The notes beneath the pieces were generated by a model. It made no database searches. It was not told where the DNA came from and was given only the letters and a program-made list of their open reading frames with translations. A program made the position numbers and the translations under genes. Positions 27,973 to 35,803 of a stretch of 64,000 bases of DNA are shown one piece after another; position 1 is the stretch's first letter; each line of letters begins with the position of its first letter. The DNA comes from Sphingobacterium sp. HMA12. GTDB taxonomy: Bacteria > Bacteroidota > Bacteroidia > Sphingobacteriales > Sphingobacteriaceae. The stretch is from NCBI RefSeq assembly GCF_002933815.1, contig NZ_BEYR01000001.1:1344691-1408690 (forward strand). The letters run 5' to 3'.

Positions 27973-28188
27973 TTATTTTTTTGAAGATGTGTCGGGTTGA
28001 GGCGTAGGCGGGATATCACCTCGGGATTCACTTGAATTTGTATCCCGATATTGGATTGTTGTCGTGTCATTTGGCACCGAATCCCGCATTAATTCATTTG
28101 ATTTTTGTTCATTGGTTTTACCATTACATCCGTAGATCGCCAATAAAATGGATGTTATCGCCATAAGGACTTTCGCTGTCTTCTTCAT
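27973..28188 (-). CDS. Small hypothetical lipoprotein
   Basis: A 71-residue predicted lipoprotein. Signal MKKTAKVLMAITSILLAIYG ends in a lipobox-like AIYGC (Cys 21). The mature part is short, hydrophilic and Pro/Ser/Thr-rich (SRGDIPPTPQPDTSSKK), with no fold I recognise. It resembles the other tiny lipoprotein at 32.3 kb in general build but not in sequence. It is monocistronic and divergent from the response regulator gene. Confidence 0.7.
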   Translation of the reverse strand: MKKTAKVLMAITSILLAIYGCNGKTNEQKSNELMRDSVPNDTTTIQYRDTNSSESRGDIPPTPQPDTSSKK

Positions 28189-28421
28189 AATCTATTCTCT
28201 ATTTAAATTTTCTAACAGGGTTTCAATTTTGTTACTGTCTTAATCATAGAACAGTTTCAAACTAAGAGTCGTTTAACTTTTTAAATTTAGTTTTTTTAGT
28301 TACCTATTTGACAAGATTCGTCTCGCCTCCCGCTGTCAACGATATTGTATTAAAAAAACTTTTTACAGTTTACTTATGTTTCTATTAGTGGAGACAGTAA
28401 GGTCAAAAAAATTAGAAAATT

Positions 28422-29078
28422 ATGATACAGTTAATGCTTGTAGACGACCATCATTTAGTAAGAAATGGTTTTCGACTAATTTTGGAGTCTCAAAAAGATA
28501 TAGCTGTATCAGATGACGTCGAAAGTGCGGAGGGTGCTTTGGACTTGTTGGCAAAAAATAATCTTCCGGATATGATTTTAACAGATTTAAAAATGGAGAA
28601 AATGGATGGCATTACATTTATAGGACGTACCAAGGAAAAATATCCGCAGATTAAAATACTTGCTCTTTCGATGTTGAATGATATACAAACTGTTTTTGAG
28701 GTGTTACGTGCTGGTGGAGACGGTTATCTCGTCAAAGACAGCTCAGCCGATGAGATGATCTTTGGAATTCGCCAAATCATCAACGGAGAAAAATATCTAA
28801 GTGTTTCATTAGGTCTATCTTGTATTGAGAATTACAGACTATACATGGAAAATAATCCGGATAAAGGATTTATAATGACTAAATATGATCTCTCTGAACG
28901 AGAATTGGCTGTGCTTGAACTGATTTCGGAGGGTTACACCAATGCCGAAATCGCTGATCGTATATTTTTAAGTAAACGTACCGTGGAAGGACATCGCCAG
29001 CGCCTGATCGAAAAAACAAGAACAAGAAACACGGCCGAATTGGTCAGATTCGGTTTTCATAATATGCTTTTACATTAA
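28422..29078 (+). CDS. NarL/FixJ-type response regulator
   Basis: A 218-residue regulator. The receiver domain (about 1-120) has the acidic pair in MLVDDHHLVRNG, phospho-acceptor Asp55 in MILTDLKMEKMDG, Ser83 and Lys105 in YLVKDSSADE, so it can be phosphorylated. A LuxR-type helix-turn-helix follows (LSERELAVLELISEGYTNAE, then IADRIFLSKRTVEGHRQRLI). No histidine kinase is encoded nearby, so it is an orphan. The small gene 13 bases downstream is probably co-transcribed. The surrounding genes suggest, without proof, a role in stress control. Confidence 0.93.
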   Translation: MIQLMLVDDHHLVRNGFRLILESQKDIAVSDDVESAEGALDLLAKNNLPDMILTDLKMEKMDGITFIGRTKEKYPQIKILALSMLNDIQTVFEVLRAGGDGYLVKDSSADEMIFGIRQIINGEKYLSVSLGLSCIENYRLYMENNPDKGFIMTKYDLSERELAVLELISEGYTNAEIADRIFLSKRTVEGHRQRLIEKTRTRNTAELVRFGFHNMLLH

Positions 29079-29091
29079 TAAAAAAATAATT

Positions 29092-29295
29092 ATGGCAACA
29101 AAAAATGAAAATAGATTGGTCGGAAAGGAAATGGAGAAAAAGAAAAAAGTGAAACTTGGCGCTGATGGTGAAGTGCTAAGGGATGTAGATCATCAAGATA
29201 GAGGCGATGCTGAAGCAGGAGTAGATCCGCAGATTGACCAACTGAATGATATGCCAAATGATCCCACGGACCGGCCCAAAGAAAAAAGGAAATAA
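29092..29295 (+). CDS. Small charged hypothetical protein
   Basis: A 67-residue, highly charged protein with no hydrophobic segment: a basic N-terminal half (KEMEKKKKVKLGADGEVLRD) and an acidic, Asp-rich second half (DHQDRGDAEAGVDPQIDQLN). It is probably disordered. It begins 13 bases after the response regulator gene and ends at a strong terminator, so it is the second gene of that operon. I do not recognise the family. Confidence 0.65.
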   Translation: MATKNENRLVGKEMEKKKKVKLGADGEVLRDVDHQDRGDAEAGVDPQIDQLNDMPNDPTDRPKEKRK

Positions 29296-29330
29296 AGAAA
29301 GTCGCTTCAATAGGCGACTTTCTTTATTTC
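29291..29330. terminator. Bidirectional hairpin terminator
   Basis: AATAAAGAAAGTCGC / GCGACTTTCTTTATT is a 15-bp stem around TTCAATAG, and T-rich sequence follows. It separates the rightward regulator operon from the leftward Rho-N domain gene. Confidence 0.9.
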
Positions 29331-29336
29331 CTTTTT

Positions 29337-29585
29337 TTAATTTTTCCCCTGCTTCTCAATGGCCTTGATCAACTCATCTTTGGTCATATCATGCCGACCA
29401 ATGATTTCAAGTTTTTTGGCCATTTGCAAGAGTTCATCTTTTGTTTTATTGGCGTTGCCATTTTCGGCGCTTCGTTGAGCCGATGAACCTTTTGTGTTAC
29501 TCTTGTTCATGCTTTTTGCTTTGTCGGTGTTGCCATGTGACTGTCCTTTGGAAGTGTTGCTGGCAGAACGTTTTGCTGTGTTCAT
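29337..29585 (-). CDS. Small protein with Rho-N/SAP-like C-terminal domain
   Basis: An 82-residue protein. The N-terminal 45 residues are Ser/Asn/Lys-rich and low in complexity (SNTSKGQSHGNTDKAKSMNK). The C-terminal 35 (KDELLQMAKKLEIIGRHDMT, then KDELIKAIEKQGKN) form the helix-extended-loop-helix of the Rho N-terminal/SAP type, which binds nucleic acid. Similar small proteins occur alone in many bacteria and often accompany stress genes. The role is inferred from the domain only. Confidence 0.75.
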   Translation of the reverse strand: MNTAKRSASNTSKGQSHGNTDKAKSMNKSNTKGSSAQRSAENGNANKTKDELLQMAKKLEIIGRHDMTKDELIKAIEKQGKN

Positions 29586-29691
29586 AATATTTTGATTTAC
29601 ATGTTACTTATTAGCTGAACAGCTTAGTGGGCCTAAACGTTGACCGATTTACTACGTGAAGATCGTGTACTTCTACGTCTTTTTAGAGAAT

Positions 29692-30231
29692 CTATGCCCT
29701 TGCAAAAGCTTTAATAATTGCTTTATTGAATTCAGGTAGATCATCAGGTGTACGACTACTTATTAGCCCCTCGTCAATGACAACGGCGCTATCTTCCCAA
29801 TTGGCACCTGCGTTGATTAAATCTATTTTAATCGCTTCTACCGAAGTTATTTTCTTGCCTCTAACGAGATCTGCGTTGATTAGAAGCTGTGGGCCATGGC
29901 AGATGGCGGCGATTGGCTTATTACGTTCCCAAAAAGCATTAATTAATGCAATAGCAGTTTTGTTGGTTCGAAGTTTATCGGGATTGATGACGCCGCCGGG
30001 AAGCAGCAGGGCATCGTATTTATTTTCCTCTGCCTCCTGAAGCGCGACATCGACAACATACTCTTTAGACCATTCATCTCCTTTTTTTGAGCGGACCTTA
30101 TCCTTCGCAGGTGATATAATATGCGTTTTGGCACCCGCATTTTCAAGTGCTTCCTTTGGACTGCTCAATTCAATTTCTTCAAAACCATCAGCAACTAAGA
30201 TGGCGATTTTTTTGTCTTTCAATTTTTCCAT
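29692..30231 (-). CDS. DJ-1/PfpI family protein
   Basis: A 179-residue protein of the DJ-1/PfpI superfamily (general stress protein 18/YhbO-like branch). KIAILVADGFEEIELSSPKE, then KYDALLLPGGVINPDKLRTN, then the nucleophile elbow KPIAAICHGPQLLINADLV with the reactive Cys and neighbouring His, and TSVEAIKIDLINAGANWEDS. Members act as glyoxalases, deglycases or chaperone-like proteins under oxidative or carbonyl stress; the exact activity cannot be read from sequence. The length is typical. It stands alone on the minus strand. Confidence 0.93.
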   Translation of the reverse strand: MEKLKDKKIAILVADGFEEIELSSPKEALENAGAKTHIISPAKDKVRSKKGDEWSKEYVVDVALQEAEENKYDALLLPGGVINPDKLRTNKTAIALINAFWERNKPIAAICHGPQLLINADLVRGKKITSVEAIKIDLINAGANWEDSAVVIDEGLISSRTPDDLPEFNKAIIKAFARA

Positions 30232-30359
30232 TTAATGAAATCTTAGTGTTCTTATACTGAACGGTTATCCTTAGTGGAAAGTTTGTATTAATCTCAAATT
30301 AGGCTAGACATGATTTGCTATTGCATTGTCAATGCCTAGATAAGGGTTCCCCTAAAAAA

Positions 30360-31094
30360 TCAGATATCTACCATAGCGAAACTTGTCCCATCTCCATGAT
30401 GGGCCTGCAAAACGGGAACGGCAACATTGTAAATAGGAATACCTGCGGGCGACTGGGCCTTGAATCTGCCGGCATGAGCATGTCCATGGAATGCGGCAGC
30501 AACATTACGGCGTTGAAGCGGTTCCATCAGATGAGTCGAGCCCAAAAAAGGATAAATCTCTTTGGGCTCGCCAGCTACGGTCTCCGCAATCGGGGCATAA
30601 TGAAGAAGAGCAACCTTTGTTATATCCGTGTATTCCTGCTCGAGCCTAGCTAGGGCTCGATCTAATAAGAGGGATTCATTAACGGCCTCTTGGACGAAGC
30701 TTTTCATGCCATCTTCACCAAACATCGAAAGCATATAGCGGTCAAAGCCCCCACCAAAGCCCTTGACACCTGCAAAACCGATATCCTCGACCACAATCGC
30801 TTCGCCGTCCAAGACCGTAACTTTGTTATCCGTTAGAATCTGACGAATCTGTTTTTGACGGCCTTTTTCATAGTCGTGATTGCCCAAAACCGCGATAACC
30901 GGAAGTTTTAGATGCTGTAATTCCGTAACCAGCATTCCGGCTTCCTCTTCGTCACCCGTGTCGGTCAGATCGCCACATAAGAGCAGGACCTTGGCTTTCT
31001 GCGAAATCTCCTCAAATATCGTTTTCCATTTTCCATGCTGGCTCTGATTCATATGAATGTCACCTATTGCTGCAATTGTTGTTTTCTTTGTCAT
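30360..31094 (-). CDS. Calcineurin-type metallophosphoesterase
   Basis: A 244-residue cytoplasmic phosphoesterase with all metal-binding motifs: AAIGDIHMNQ, LLLCGDLTDTGD, AVLGNHDYEKG, KVALLHYAP and AFHGHAHAG. No signal peptide. The start codon lies 2 bases after the stop of the nucleotidyltransferase-like gene on the same strand, so the two are tightly coupled. The substrate is unknown: nucleotides, phosphoproteins and phosphorylated small molecules are all possible. Pairing with a nucleotidyltransferase suggests opposing addition and removal of a nucleotide or phosphate, which is inference from context. Confidence 0.92.
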   Translation of the reverse strand: MTKKTTIAAIGDIHMNQSQHGKWKTIFEEISQKAKVLLLCGDLTDTGDEEEAGMLVTELQHLKLPVIAVLGNHDYEKGRQKQIRQILTDNKVTVLDGEAIVVEDIGFAGVKGFGGGFDRYMLSMFGEDGMKSFVQEAVNESLLLDRALARLEQEYTDITKVALLHYAPIAETVAGEPKEIYPFLGSTHLMEPLQRRNVAAAFHGHAHAGRFKAQSPAGIPIYNVAVPVLQAHHGDGTSFAMVDI

Positions 31095-31096
31095 GG

Positions 31097-31840
31097 TTAT
31101 ACTGTTTTTATGGTATATGACTTATAATCCCAGTCCTTAATATCAATTTGATATTGTGTCTGATCAATTAATGGCCCCAAACATATTTTTTCGAGACAGG
31201 GGGGAAGCTCATATTGTTCCTGAGCACGTCTGATCAATTTTTCAAACAGATCGCGTGGAATAATATCCCGATAATCATGAGGATATGTAAACTGGAATAT
31301 AATCATCTGCGCAAGTAAAAGATGCCAGTGTTGGTCCATACGCATGAGTAAGTGATCCCAGTCAAACTGTTTCCCATAGCGGAGCCACAGATGATTGATA
31401 TCAGCACTATCATGACGTTCCCTATTCTGTACATATAATTTGCACCAGACAAGTTCTTCGGCCGGTATATAGCGCACCTGTGTATCAAATAATATCCCTT
31501 CGGGTGCACGATCGTACCAATCCTGTTCCACCGTGCAATTATGATTAACACTATCGAATATAATATCAACAAAATAGGGCGCCTTATGTATTTTGGCAAG
31601 CCAGCGGACATCCGTCAATTCGGTCTGATAACCATTGGCCGCAAAATGTTTCAGGATATTTGGATATTCACTGCTCTTGCAAAAAATATCAAGATCCTTG
31701 GTGGGCCGGATAATCCCGATATAATGGAACATCGCCAGCCCGCCACCGATCATAAATTGGCTGCCACTGGTATGCAACAGCTGTAGTGTATCCTTGAAGA
31801 ATGTAATGCACTCCTCAGGGGGATTATCAAGATCTATCAT
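31097..31840 (-). CDS. Nucleotidyltransferase-superfamily protein
   Basis: A 247-residue protein with a Pol-beta-like nucleotidyltransferase core: FMIGGGLAMFHYIGIIRPTK then DLDIFCK, giving the GG..., TKDLD and later VDIIFDS acidic pattern (three candidate metal ligands). The C-terminal half is helical (SADINHLWLRYGKQFDWDHL). It resembles stand-alone nucleotidyltransferases annotated next to metallophosphoesterases and, more distantly, AbiEii-type toxins. No cognate AbiEi-like antitoxin is nearby; the partner is the metallophosphoesterase 2 bases downstream. It is the first gene of the pair. Confidence 0.8.
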   Translation of the reverse strand: MIDLDNPPEECITFFKDTLQLLHTSGSQFMIGGGLAMFHYIGIIRPTKDLDIFCKSSEYPNILKHFAANGYQTELTDVRWLAKIHKAPYFVDIIFDSVNHNCTVEQDWYDRAPEGILFDTQVRYIPAEELVWCKLYVQNRERHDSADINHLWLRYGKQFDWDHLLMRMDQHWHLLLAQMIIFQFTYPHDYRDIIPRDLFEKLIRRAQEQYELPPCLEKICLGPLIDQTQYQIDIKDWDYKSYTIKTV

Positions 31841-32269
31841 AGTATCGTTTTTACTTTAAACAGCCTCTCGATTTATGTAGTTTGAATTTGGATCGTGAAA
31901 ACGTATTCCACACATGTAACGTAAGTATAAGTACTTGATTTCGACTTGTGGGCAAACTGACTTAACGCTGATTGATGTTCTGTTAAAAAAATAAGCTGCA
32001 TTAACAATAGATCGGAATAGAACAGCTTTATTTTTGCGGATCAGATTCAGATAATGAAAACTAAAGAGAAAAATAATGGAAAGTTTATTCAACAAGCTCC
32101 TATGTCATTATGTTCCTACCTCAGGTCATTTTATTCGTCTACTTTTGAAATTTCGAAAGTGAATTTTTGCAGATGGCAGAACCCAAACCCGTGGACGCGC
32201 TGCATGTGCAAACGGAAAGAGCTGGTCTTTTAAAGATTTAAAAATTATCAACTATAAATTTGACATAAA
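31841..32269. other. Intergenic region, mostly without recognisable content
   Basis: About 430 bases between divergent genes. No frame with recognisable content on either strand. TAAATTTG at 32255-32262 fits the -7 element TAnnTTTG and would give an almost leaderless transcript for the lipoprotein gene at 32270. Confidence 0.4.
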
Positions 32270-32521
32270 ATGAAAAATTCAAAATTAATGATAAGCGTTC
32301 TAAGTATAGGATTTATGCTCAGCGCATGTCGCGACAGACCGAATAAAAGCGCTGAAGCTAAAGATAATACAACCGCGGCGGACACCTTAGAGACAAGCCA
32401 CGGTGTGCCGCTAGATAATATTCATCGTAGTCGCCCTGCGGATTCGATCCTTAAAAGCACGGCTACGAAAGAACAAGGTGTTCCTTTGGATAACCTTGAC
32501 CGTGATAAGAAAGGAGAATAA
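32270..32521 (+). CDS. Small lipoprotein with a repeated GVPLDN motif
   Basis: An 83-residue predicted lipoprotein: signal ending in FMLSAC (lipobox, Cys 20), then a polar, probably disordered mature part. A ten-residue motif occurs twice, HGVPLDNIHR (about residues 44-53) and QGVPLDNLDR (about 69-78), spaced about 25 residues apart. I do not know the family. It is monocistronic. The two motif copies are close in sequence while the linkers are not, which points to selection on the motif. Confidence 0.7.
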   Translation: MKNSKLMISVLSIGFMLSACRDRPNKSAEAKDNTTAADTLETSHGVPLDNIHRSRPADSILKSTATKEQGVPLDNLDRDKKGE

Positions 32522-32650
32522 CTGTGGAGTTGCGACCGTATTGGAAGATGGATTCGAGATCTTTTCGGCGGAAAATAGGATATTTTGCAATTTTCCAAAA
32601 GACGTAGGTCTACCTGTTATTCATGACACTAGACGATGGACGGACCGTCC

Positions 32651-33175
32651 CTAAACTTCACTTGTTTCACACGCGTCTTTTTCTTCAGAACGATAATAAA
32701 GCCAACCATGTAGATCTTCGAATTCCTCAGGTTTGCTCAGATCGACAATTGTATGGAGTCCCAACTCCAATGATTGTAGGCTATCGGCATTAAGCTTATG
32801 TAATGGATAATATAGGGCATGTTCGTTTGGCATATCGACATTTCCTTGTAGCCATTTGTAACCTTCCGCATGCAGATTGTCAATCAGTGTATCGGTGACG
32901 GCACTTAGATAGCGTATCATTTTTTTGATCCACAAACATTCATCATCCAGATGATCAGGATAATATTCTTGCGTAAAGTCCAGTATCAACTGTTCCCCTT
33001 CATCACTCATTCCATCCCGTATCATAGCAAGGCCCATACTGCGAACTTCTTCCTGGTAATAATCATTAGCGTAACGGAAACTGATTTCGCCGGCAACCGG
33101 GCTGGCTTCAATTTTTGCACGTAAAGCCATCTGCCTGTTTAAAAGTTGGTGGATATAATCGAATGCCTGTTCCAT
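32651..33175 (-). CDS. Hypothetical cytoplasmic protein
   Basis: A 174-residue acidic protein without signal peptide or membrane segment, predicted mostly helical (FDYIHQLLNRQMALRAKIEA, then WIKKMIRYLSAVTDTLIDNL). The C-terminus is Glu-rich (SKPEEFEDLHGWLYYRSEEK). I recognise no family or catalytic motif. It stands alone on the minus strand, between a convergent small lipoprotein gene and the DUF4142 gene. Codon use resembles the neighbours, so it looks like a real gene. Confidence 0.65.
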   Translation of the reverse strand: MEQAFDYIHQLLNRQMALRAKIEASPVAGEISFRYANDYYQEEVRSMGLAMIRDGMSDEGEQLILDFTQEYYPDHLDDECLWIKKMIRYLSAVTDTLIDNLHAEGYKWLQGNVDMPNEHALYYPLHKLNADSLQSLELGLHTIVDLSKPEEFEDLHGWLYYRSEEKDACETSEV

Positions 33176-33253
33176 AATTGTTTTTATTTAATAAGGAGGA
33201 GGACAAAGCGTTAAACTTTGTCCTCAACATTGGAAAGTTGGCGTAATATATTA

Positions 33254-33865
33254 TTATTTCAAACTGGGTCTGACTGGTTTTAATTTGGCCGGATTGGCAG
33301 CGCCGGGACTTGTCTTTTTTAGCGTATCTTTTGGAGTGTTAATGTTCGCGGGTTGCATATTCTTTACTAGATCGAGATGTTTCTGAAAAGCTGGAATTTT
33401 ATCAGTTGCAAATTTACGCAGATCTACATCTGTTGTTGCCATACCGGTGCTTGCATCCTTAAATAGTGTGATGGCATCTTGATGACTTTTGGCCATCAGG
33501 TCAACATAGGTCCGATCAAAGTTGGCTTGATCAGCATTGTTCAATTCGTCAATCAATTGGCTGTAGTTTTTATCGGGTGTACGCAATTGCCAGTTTTTAT
33601 TTTTTACCAATGTAGCCAGTTCGTTGCCGGCTGCTGTGTGGTCATCAACGATCATCTGTGCATATTGTTTGATATTTTGATCCTGCGACTTGGCCAGCGC
33701 AATATTAGCAGCCTGGATTTCGAAATTATTACTTGCTATCGCTTTGCTTGCAAAATCAATATCTCCAGCCTGAGCCTGGATCTGGGTGCTGTCCTGTGCG
33801 TGGAGGACCATACTCCAGGTCATGATGGCTATACATAAGCCAACAATTCTTAAAATGATTTTCAT
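33254..33865 (-). CDS. DUF4142 family periplasmic protein
   Basis: A 203-residue secreted helical protein. Signal peptide MKIILRIVGLCIAIMTWSMV with cleavage after LHAQ. The mature part is a DUF4142 ferritin-like helix bundle: FASKAIASNNFEIQAANIAL, QNIKQYAQMIVDDHTAAGNE, then NADQANFDRTYVDLMAKSHQ and PAFQKHLDLVKNM, with conserved His and Asp residues. A short basic Pro-rich tail follows. The family is common in soil bacteria; the activity is unknown. Monocistronic. Confidence 0.9.
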   Translation of the reverse strand: MKIILRIVGLCIAIMTWSMVLHAQDSTQIQAQAGDIDFASKAIASNNFEIQAANIALAKSQDQNIKQYAQMIVDDHTAAGNELATLVKNKNWQLRTPDKNYSQLIDELNNADQANFDRTYVDLMAKSHQDAITLFKDASTGMATTDVDLRKFATDKIPAFQKHLDLVKNMQPANINTPKDTLKKTSPGAANPAKLKPVRPSLK

Positions 33866-34206
33866 AATGTTATAATTTAATATTAACGATTCTTTCTGTT
33901 CCGCGTATCGCTTTTTTGATACCTAAGTGGCAACCAGAATTAAAACAATACCTATAATTATTGATGTAAACATATGCGCTTCTTTTAATGGTATACTTGC
34001 TTGAGGAACATAACTCAATAGCTTAGCGTTTTGAAAACTATAATTTTACGTATTTAAAACGAAATTGGAGACTGATACGCAGTTCCATCGTAGAAGTGCG
34101 TTGTCTTCGGAATACGGCCTGTTAGAATCGTTTTGGATTTAAAACGAGGCTATTAAGTTAAATTCATTTTCCTGAATATATATTGGCCGTTTACACTTCT
34201 TTACTG
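33866..34206. other. Intergenic region, no gene seen
   Basis: About 340 bases upstream of the DUF4142 gene. No supported reading frame. On the minus strand it contains ACGCACTTCTACG (34089-34101), one of three copies of a CG..ACTTCTACG element in this window. Confidence 0.4.
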
Positions 34207-34524
34207 TTAAATTGTCTTTTCATTTAAGTCTGTGAGCGAATTCCGAGGTTCAGTGGGAACATCTTCAGCACCGTCCGTGCTTTCGTCAATTTCCTGTTCA
34301 TCTAATTCCGGAACTTCTTCCTGTATCCCCAGATCTATTTCTTCTGAGTCTAAGTCATCCGGTTTAATCTCTGGTTCATCGTTGGGATCATTTTCCTGCA
34401 ATTCTTCTTCAGGCCACTCTGGTATATCGGCCGGAAAATCCTCTGGACTGAGCTGGCCTATTAGTGCGAATACGATAAATAGTATACCTTGACACCGTTT
34501 ATGCGCTGATTGGTTTTTATACAT
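34207..34524 (-). CDS. Acidic hypothetical protein
   Basis: A 105-residue protein with a basic N-terminus and one hydrophobic stretch (GILFIVFALIGQL, about residues 13-25), followed by an extremely Asp/Glu-rich tail (PEWPEEELQENDPNDEPEIK and onward). This could be a signal peptide or anchor followed by a disordered acidic segment. The opposite strand carries a Ser-rich frame of similar length, but that is the expected mirror of Glu/Asp codons and has no membrane-targeting start. No family recognised. Confidence 0.45.
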   Translation of the reverse strand: MYKNQSAHKRCQGILFIVFALIGQLSPEDFPADIPEWPEEELQENDPNDEPEIKPDDLDSEEIDLGIQEEVPELDEQEIDESTDGAEDVPTEPRNSLTDLNEKTI

Positions 34525-34783
34525 CCTATTTTAGCATTAGTTTACTTGTTTGAACCGTCGCCATCTCCCTATAGTTAAAGGAACTAGTACCCATTCGAGA
34601 TCGGTTTTTACGCAACAGTTATGTATTTTATGCAATGCGTCTTTACCACCCCCAAACGTGTTTTTACTATTAATGATGAATATATGCGTGTTTTAGCGAT
34701 TTTCCATACTGTAAGATGAACGAATGGAATCTTGCGTCTGTTTAATTAGTGAACCGCTCTTTGAGCATAAACATGTTAGAACT

Positions 34784-35389
34784 ATGGCAACAGTAAACGC
34801 AAACAAAAGTAAAACCACGGAAAACAAAGCAAAAGCAACATCGACCAGTAAAACAGCTTCAAAACCCGATGCTACTGAAACGAAAACAAGGGCCAAACCC
34901 GATGCTGCCAAGGATCTGGCTGCACTATTCGAAGATGGTTTAAAGGATATCTATTGGGCAGAAAAAGCGTTGACAAAGGCCTTACCCAAAATGAGCAAAA
35001 ATGCTTCGTCTGAAGAATTAAAAGCGGCCATTTCCAAACACCTGAGTGAGACCGAAACGCATGTGGACCGATTGGAACAATGCTTTGATAGCTTAGGCCT
35101 GAAGCCGAAAGCAGAAAAATGTGAGGCAATGGCGGGATTAATAGCGGAAGGGGAAAGTATCATCGAAGAAACTGCAGTCGGTGCTGTCCGTGACGCTGGA
35201 ATTATTGCTGCGGCACAGAAAGTGGAACATTATGAAATAGCGACTTATGGGACGCTGGCGGCTTTTGCAAAGGTATTGGACCATAAAGAAGCGTTGGATC
35301 TGCTATTGATAACATTAGCTGAGGAAAAGCAATGCGATCAGGATTTGACAACACTTGCTGATACAAACCTAAACTCAAATGCTGAATAA
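34784..35389 (+). CDS. DUF892 ferritin-like protein with Lys/Ala-rich N-terminal tail
   Basis: A 201-residue protein. I start at MATVNANKSK (34784); an in-frame ATG at 34724 adds 20 unrelated residues. The first 45 residues form a basic Lys/Ala/Thr-rich tail, like histone- or DNA-binding tails, absent from the paralogue at 26.2 kb. The ferritin-like bundle follows: DLAALFEDGLKDIYWAEKAL, then LKAAISKHLSETETHVDRLE, KCEAMAGLIAEGESIIEETA and IAAAQKVEHYEIATYGTLAA. A small membrane protein gene follows 53 bases downstream. DNA binding by the tail is inference. Confidence 0.88.
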   Translation: MATVNANKSKTTENKAKATSTSKTASKPDATETKTRAKPDAAKDLAALFEDGLKDIYWAEKALTKALPKMSKNASSEELKAAISKHLSETETHVDRLEQCFDSLGLKPKAEKCEAMAGLIAEGESIIEETAVGAVRDAGIIAAAQKVEHYEIATYGTLAAFAKVLDHKEALDLLLITLAEEKQCDQDLTTLADTNLNSNAE

Positions 35390-35442
35390 GAATAAAATAG
35401 AAGGATTTTGAACTTTTCAAATGATTACTAAAAACGTATATT

Positions 35443-35673
35443 ATGGCATTAACGACAGGAAACGAAGGTGAGATCACCAAGAAAATTGAACAACAAACGT
35501 CTAAAGTTCCCTCTGCACTATTTTTAGGTGCAGCATTACTTTCTATGGGTGTATCAGCGGCATTGAAATGCATGATGCACGATAAAACTGCCCTGTTCGT
35601 TGGGCAATGGGCGGCCCCTTTTCTATTATTAGGCATCTATAATAAAATAGTCAAAACGGAGGGGCACGACTAA
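35443..35673 (+). CDS. Small two-helix membrane protein
   Basis: A 76-residue protein with a polar N-terminus (GNEGEITKKIEQQTSKVPSA) and two hydrophobic segments (LFLGAALLSMGVSAALKCMM and FVGQWAAPFLLLGIYNKIV). Similar small proteins are common in Bacteroidota near stress genes but have no assigned function. It is probably co-transcribed with the DUF892 gene and ends before a strong terminator. Confidence 0.75.
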   Translation: MALTTGNEGEITKKIEQQTSKVPSALFLGAALLSMGVSAALKCMMHDKTALFVGQWAAPFLLLGIYNKIVKTEGHD

Positions 35674-35710
35674 GCCCAACATGAAAAAGAGAGTTAGCTT
35701 AAAATGACTA

Positions 35711-35742
35711 TTGGGCTCAATTAAATTGAGCCCATTTTTTCA
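35711..35742. terminator. Rho-independent terminator
   Basis: TGGGCTCAATT / AATTGAGCCCA perfect stem followed by TTTTTT, 40 bases after the small membrane protein gene. Confidence 0.85.
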
Positions 35743-35803
35743 AGATAAAGGTATGGAAGATTAAAAAAAACAATCAACAGGTTAATTGCTGTGTTAGGAA
35801 TTA

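Noticed and set aside
31097-31840. AbiE-type abortive infection system
   Set aside because: The nucleotidyltransferase resembles AbiEii only in its core motif and no AbiEi-like gene is adjacent; the partner is a metallophosphoesterase.
32638-32650. GGACGG-A-CCGTCC near-palindrome
   Set aside because: It has only a one-base centre and no T-run, and it abuts a stop codon; too short to call an operator or terminator.
34232-34492. Ser-rich 86-codon frame on the plus strand
   Set aside because: It is the mirror of an acidic protein on the minus strand; Asp/Glu codons read backwards give Ser/Leu runs. The minus-strand frame has a hydrophobic N-terminal segment and is preferred.
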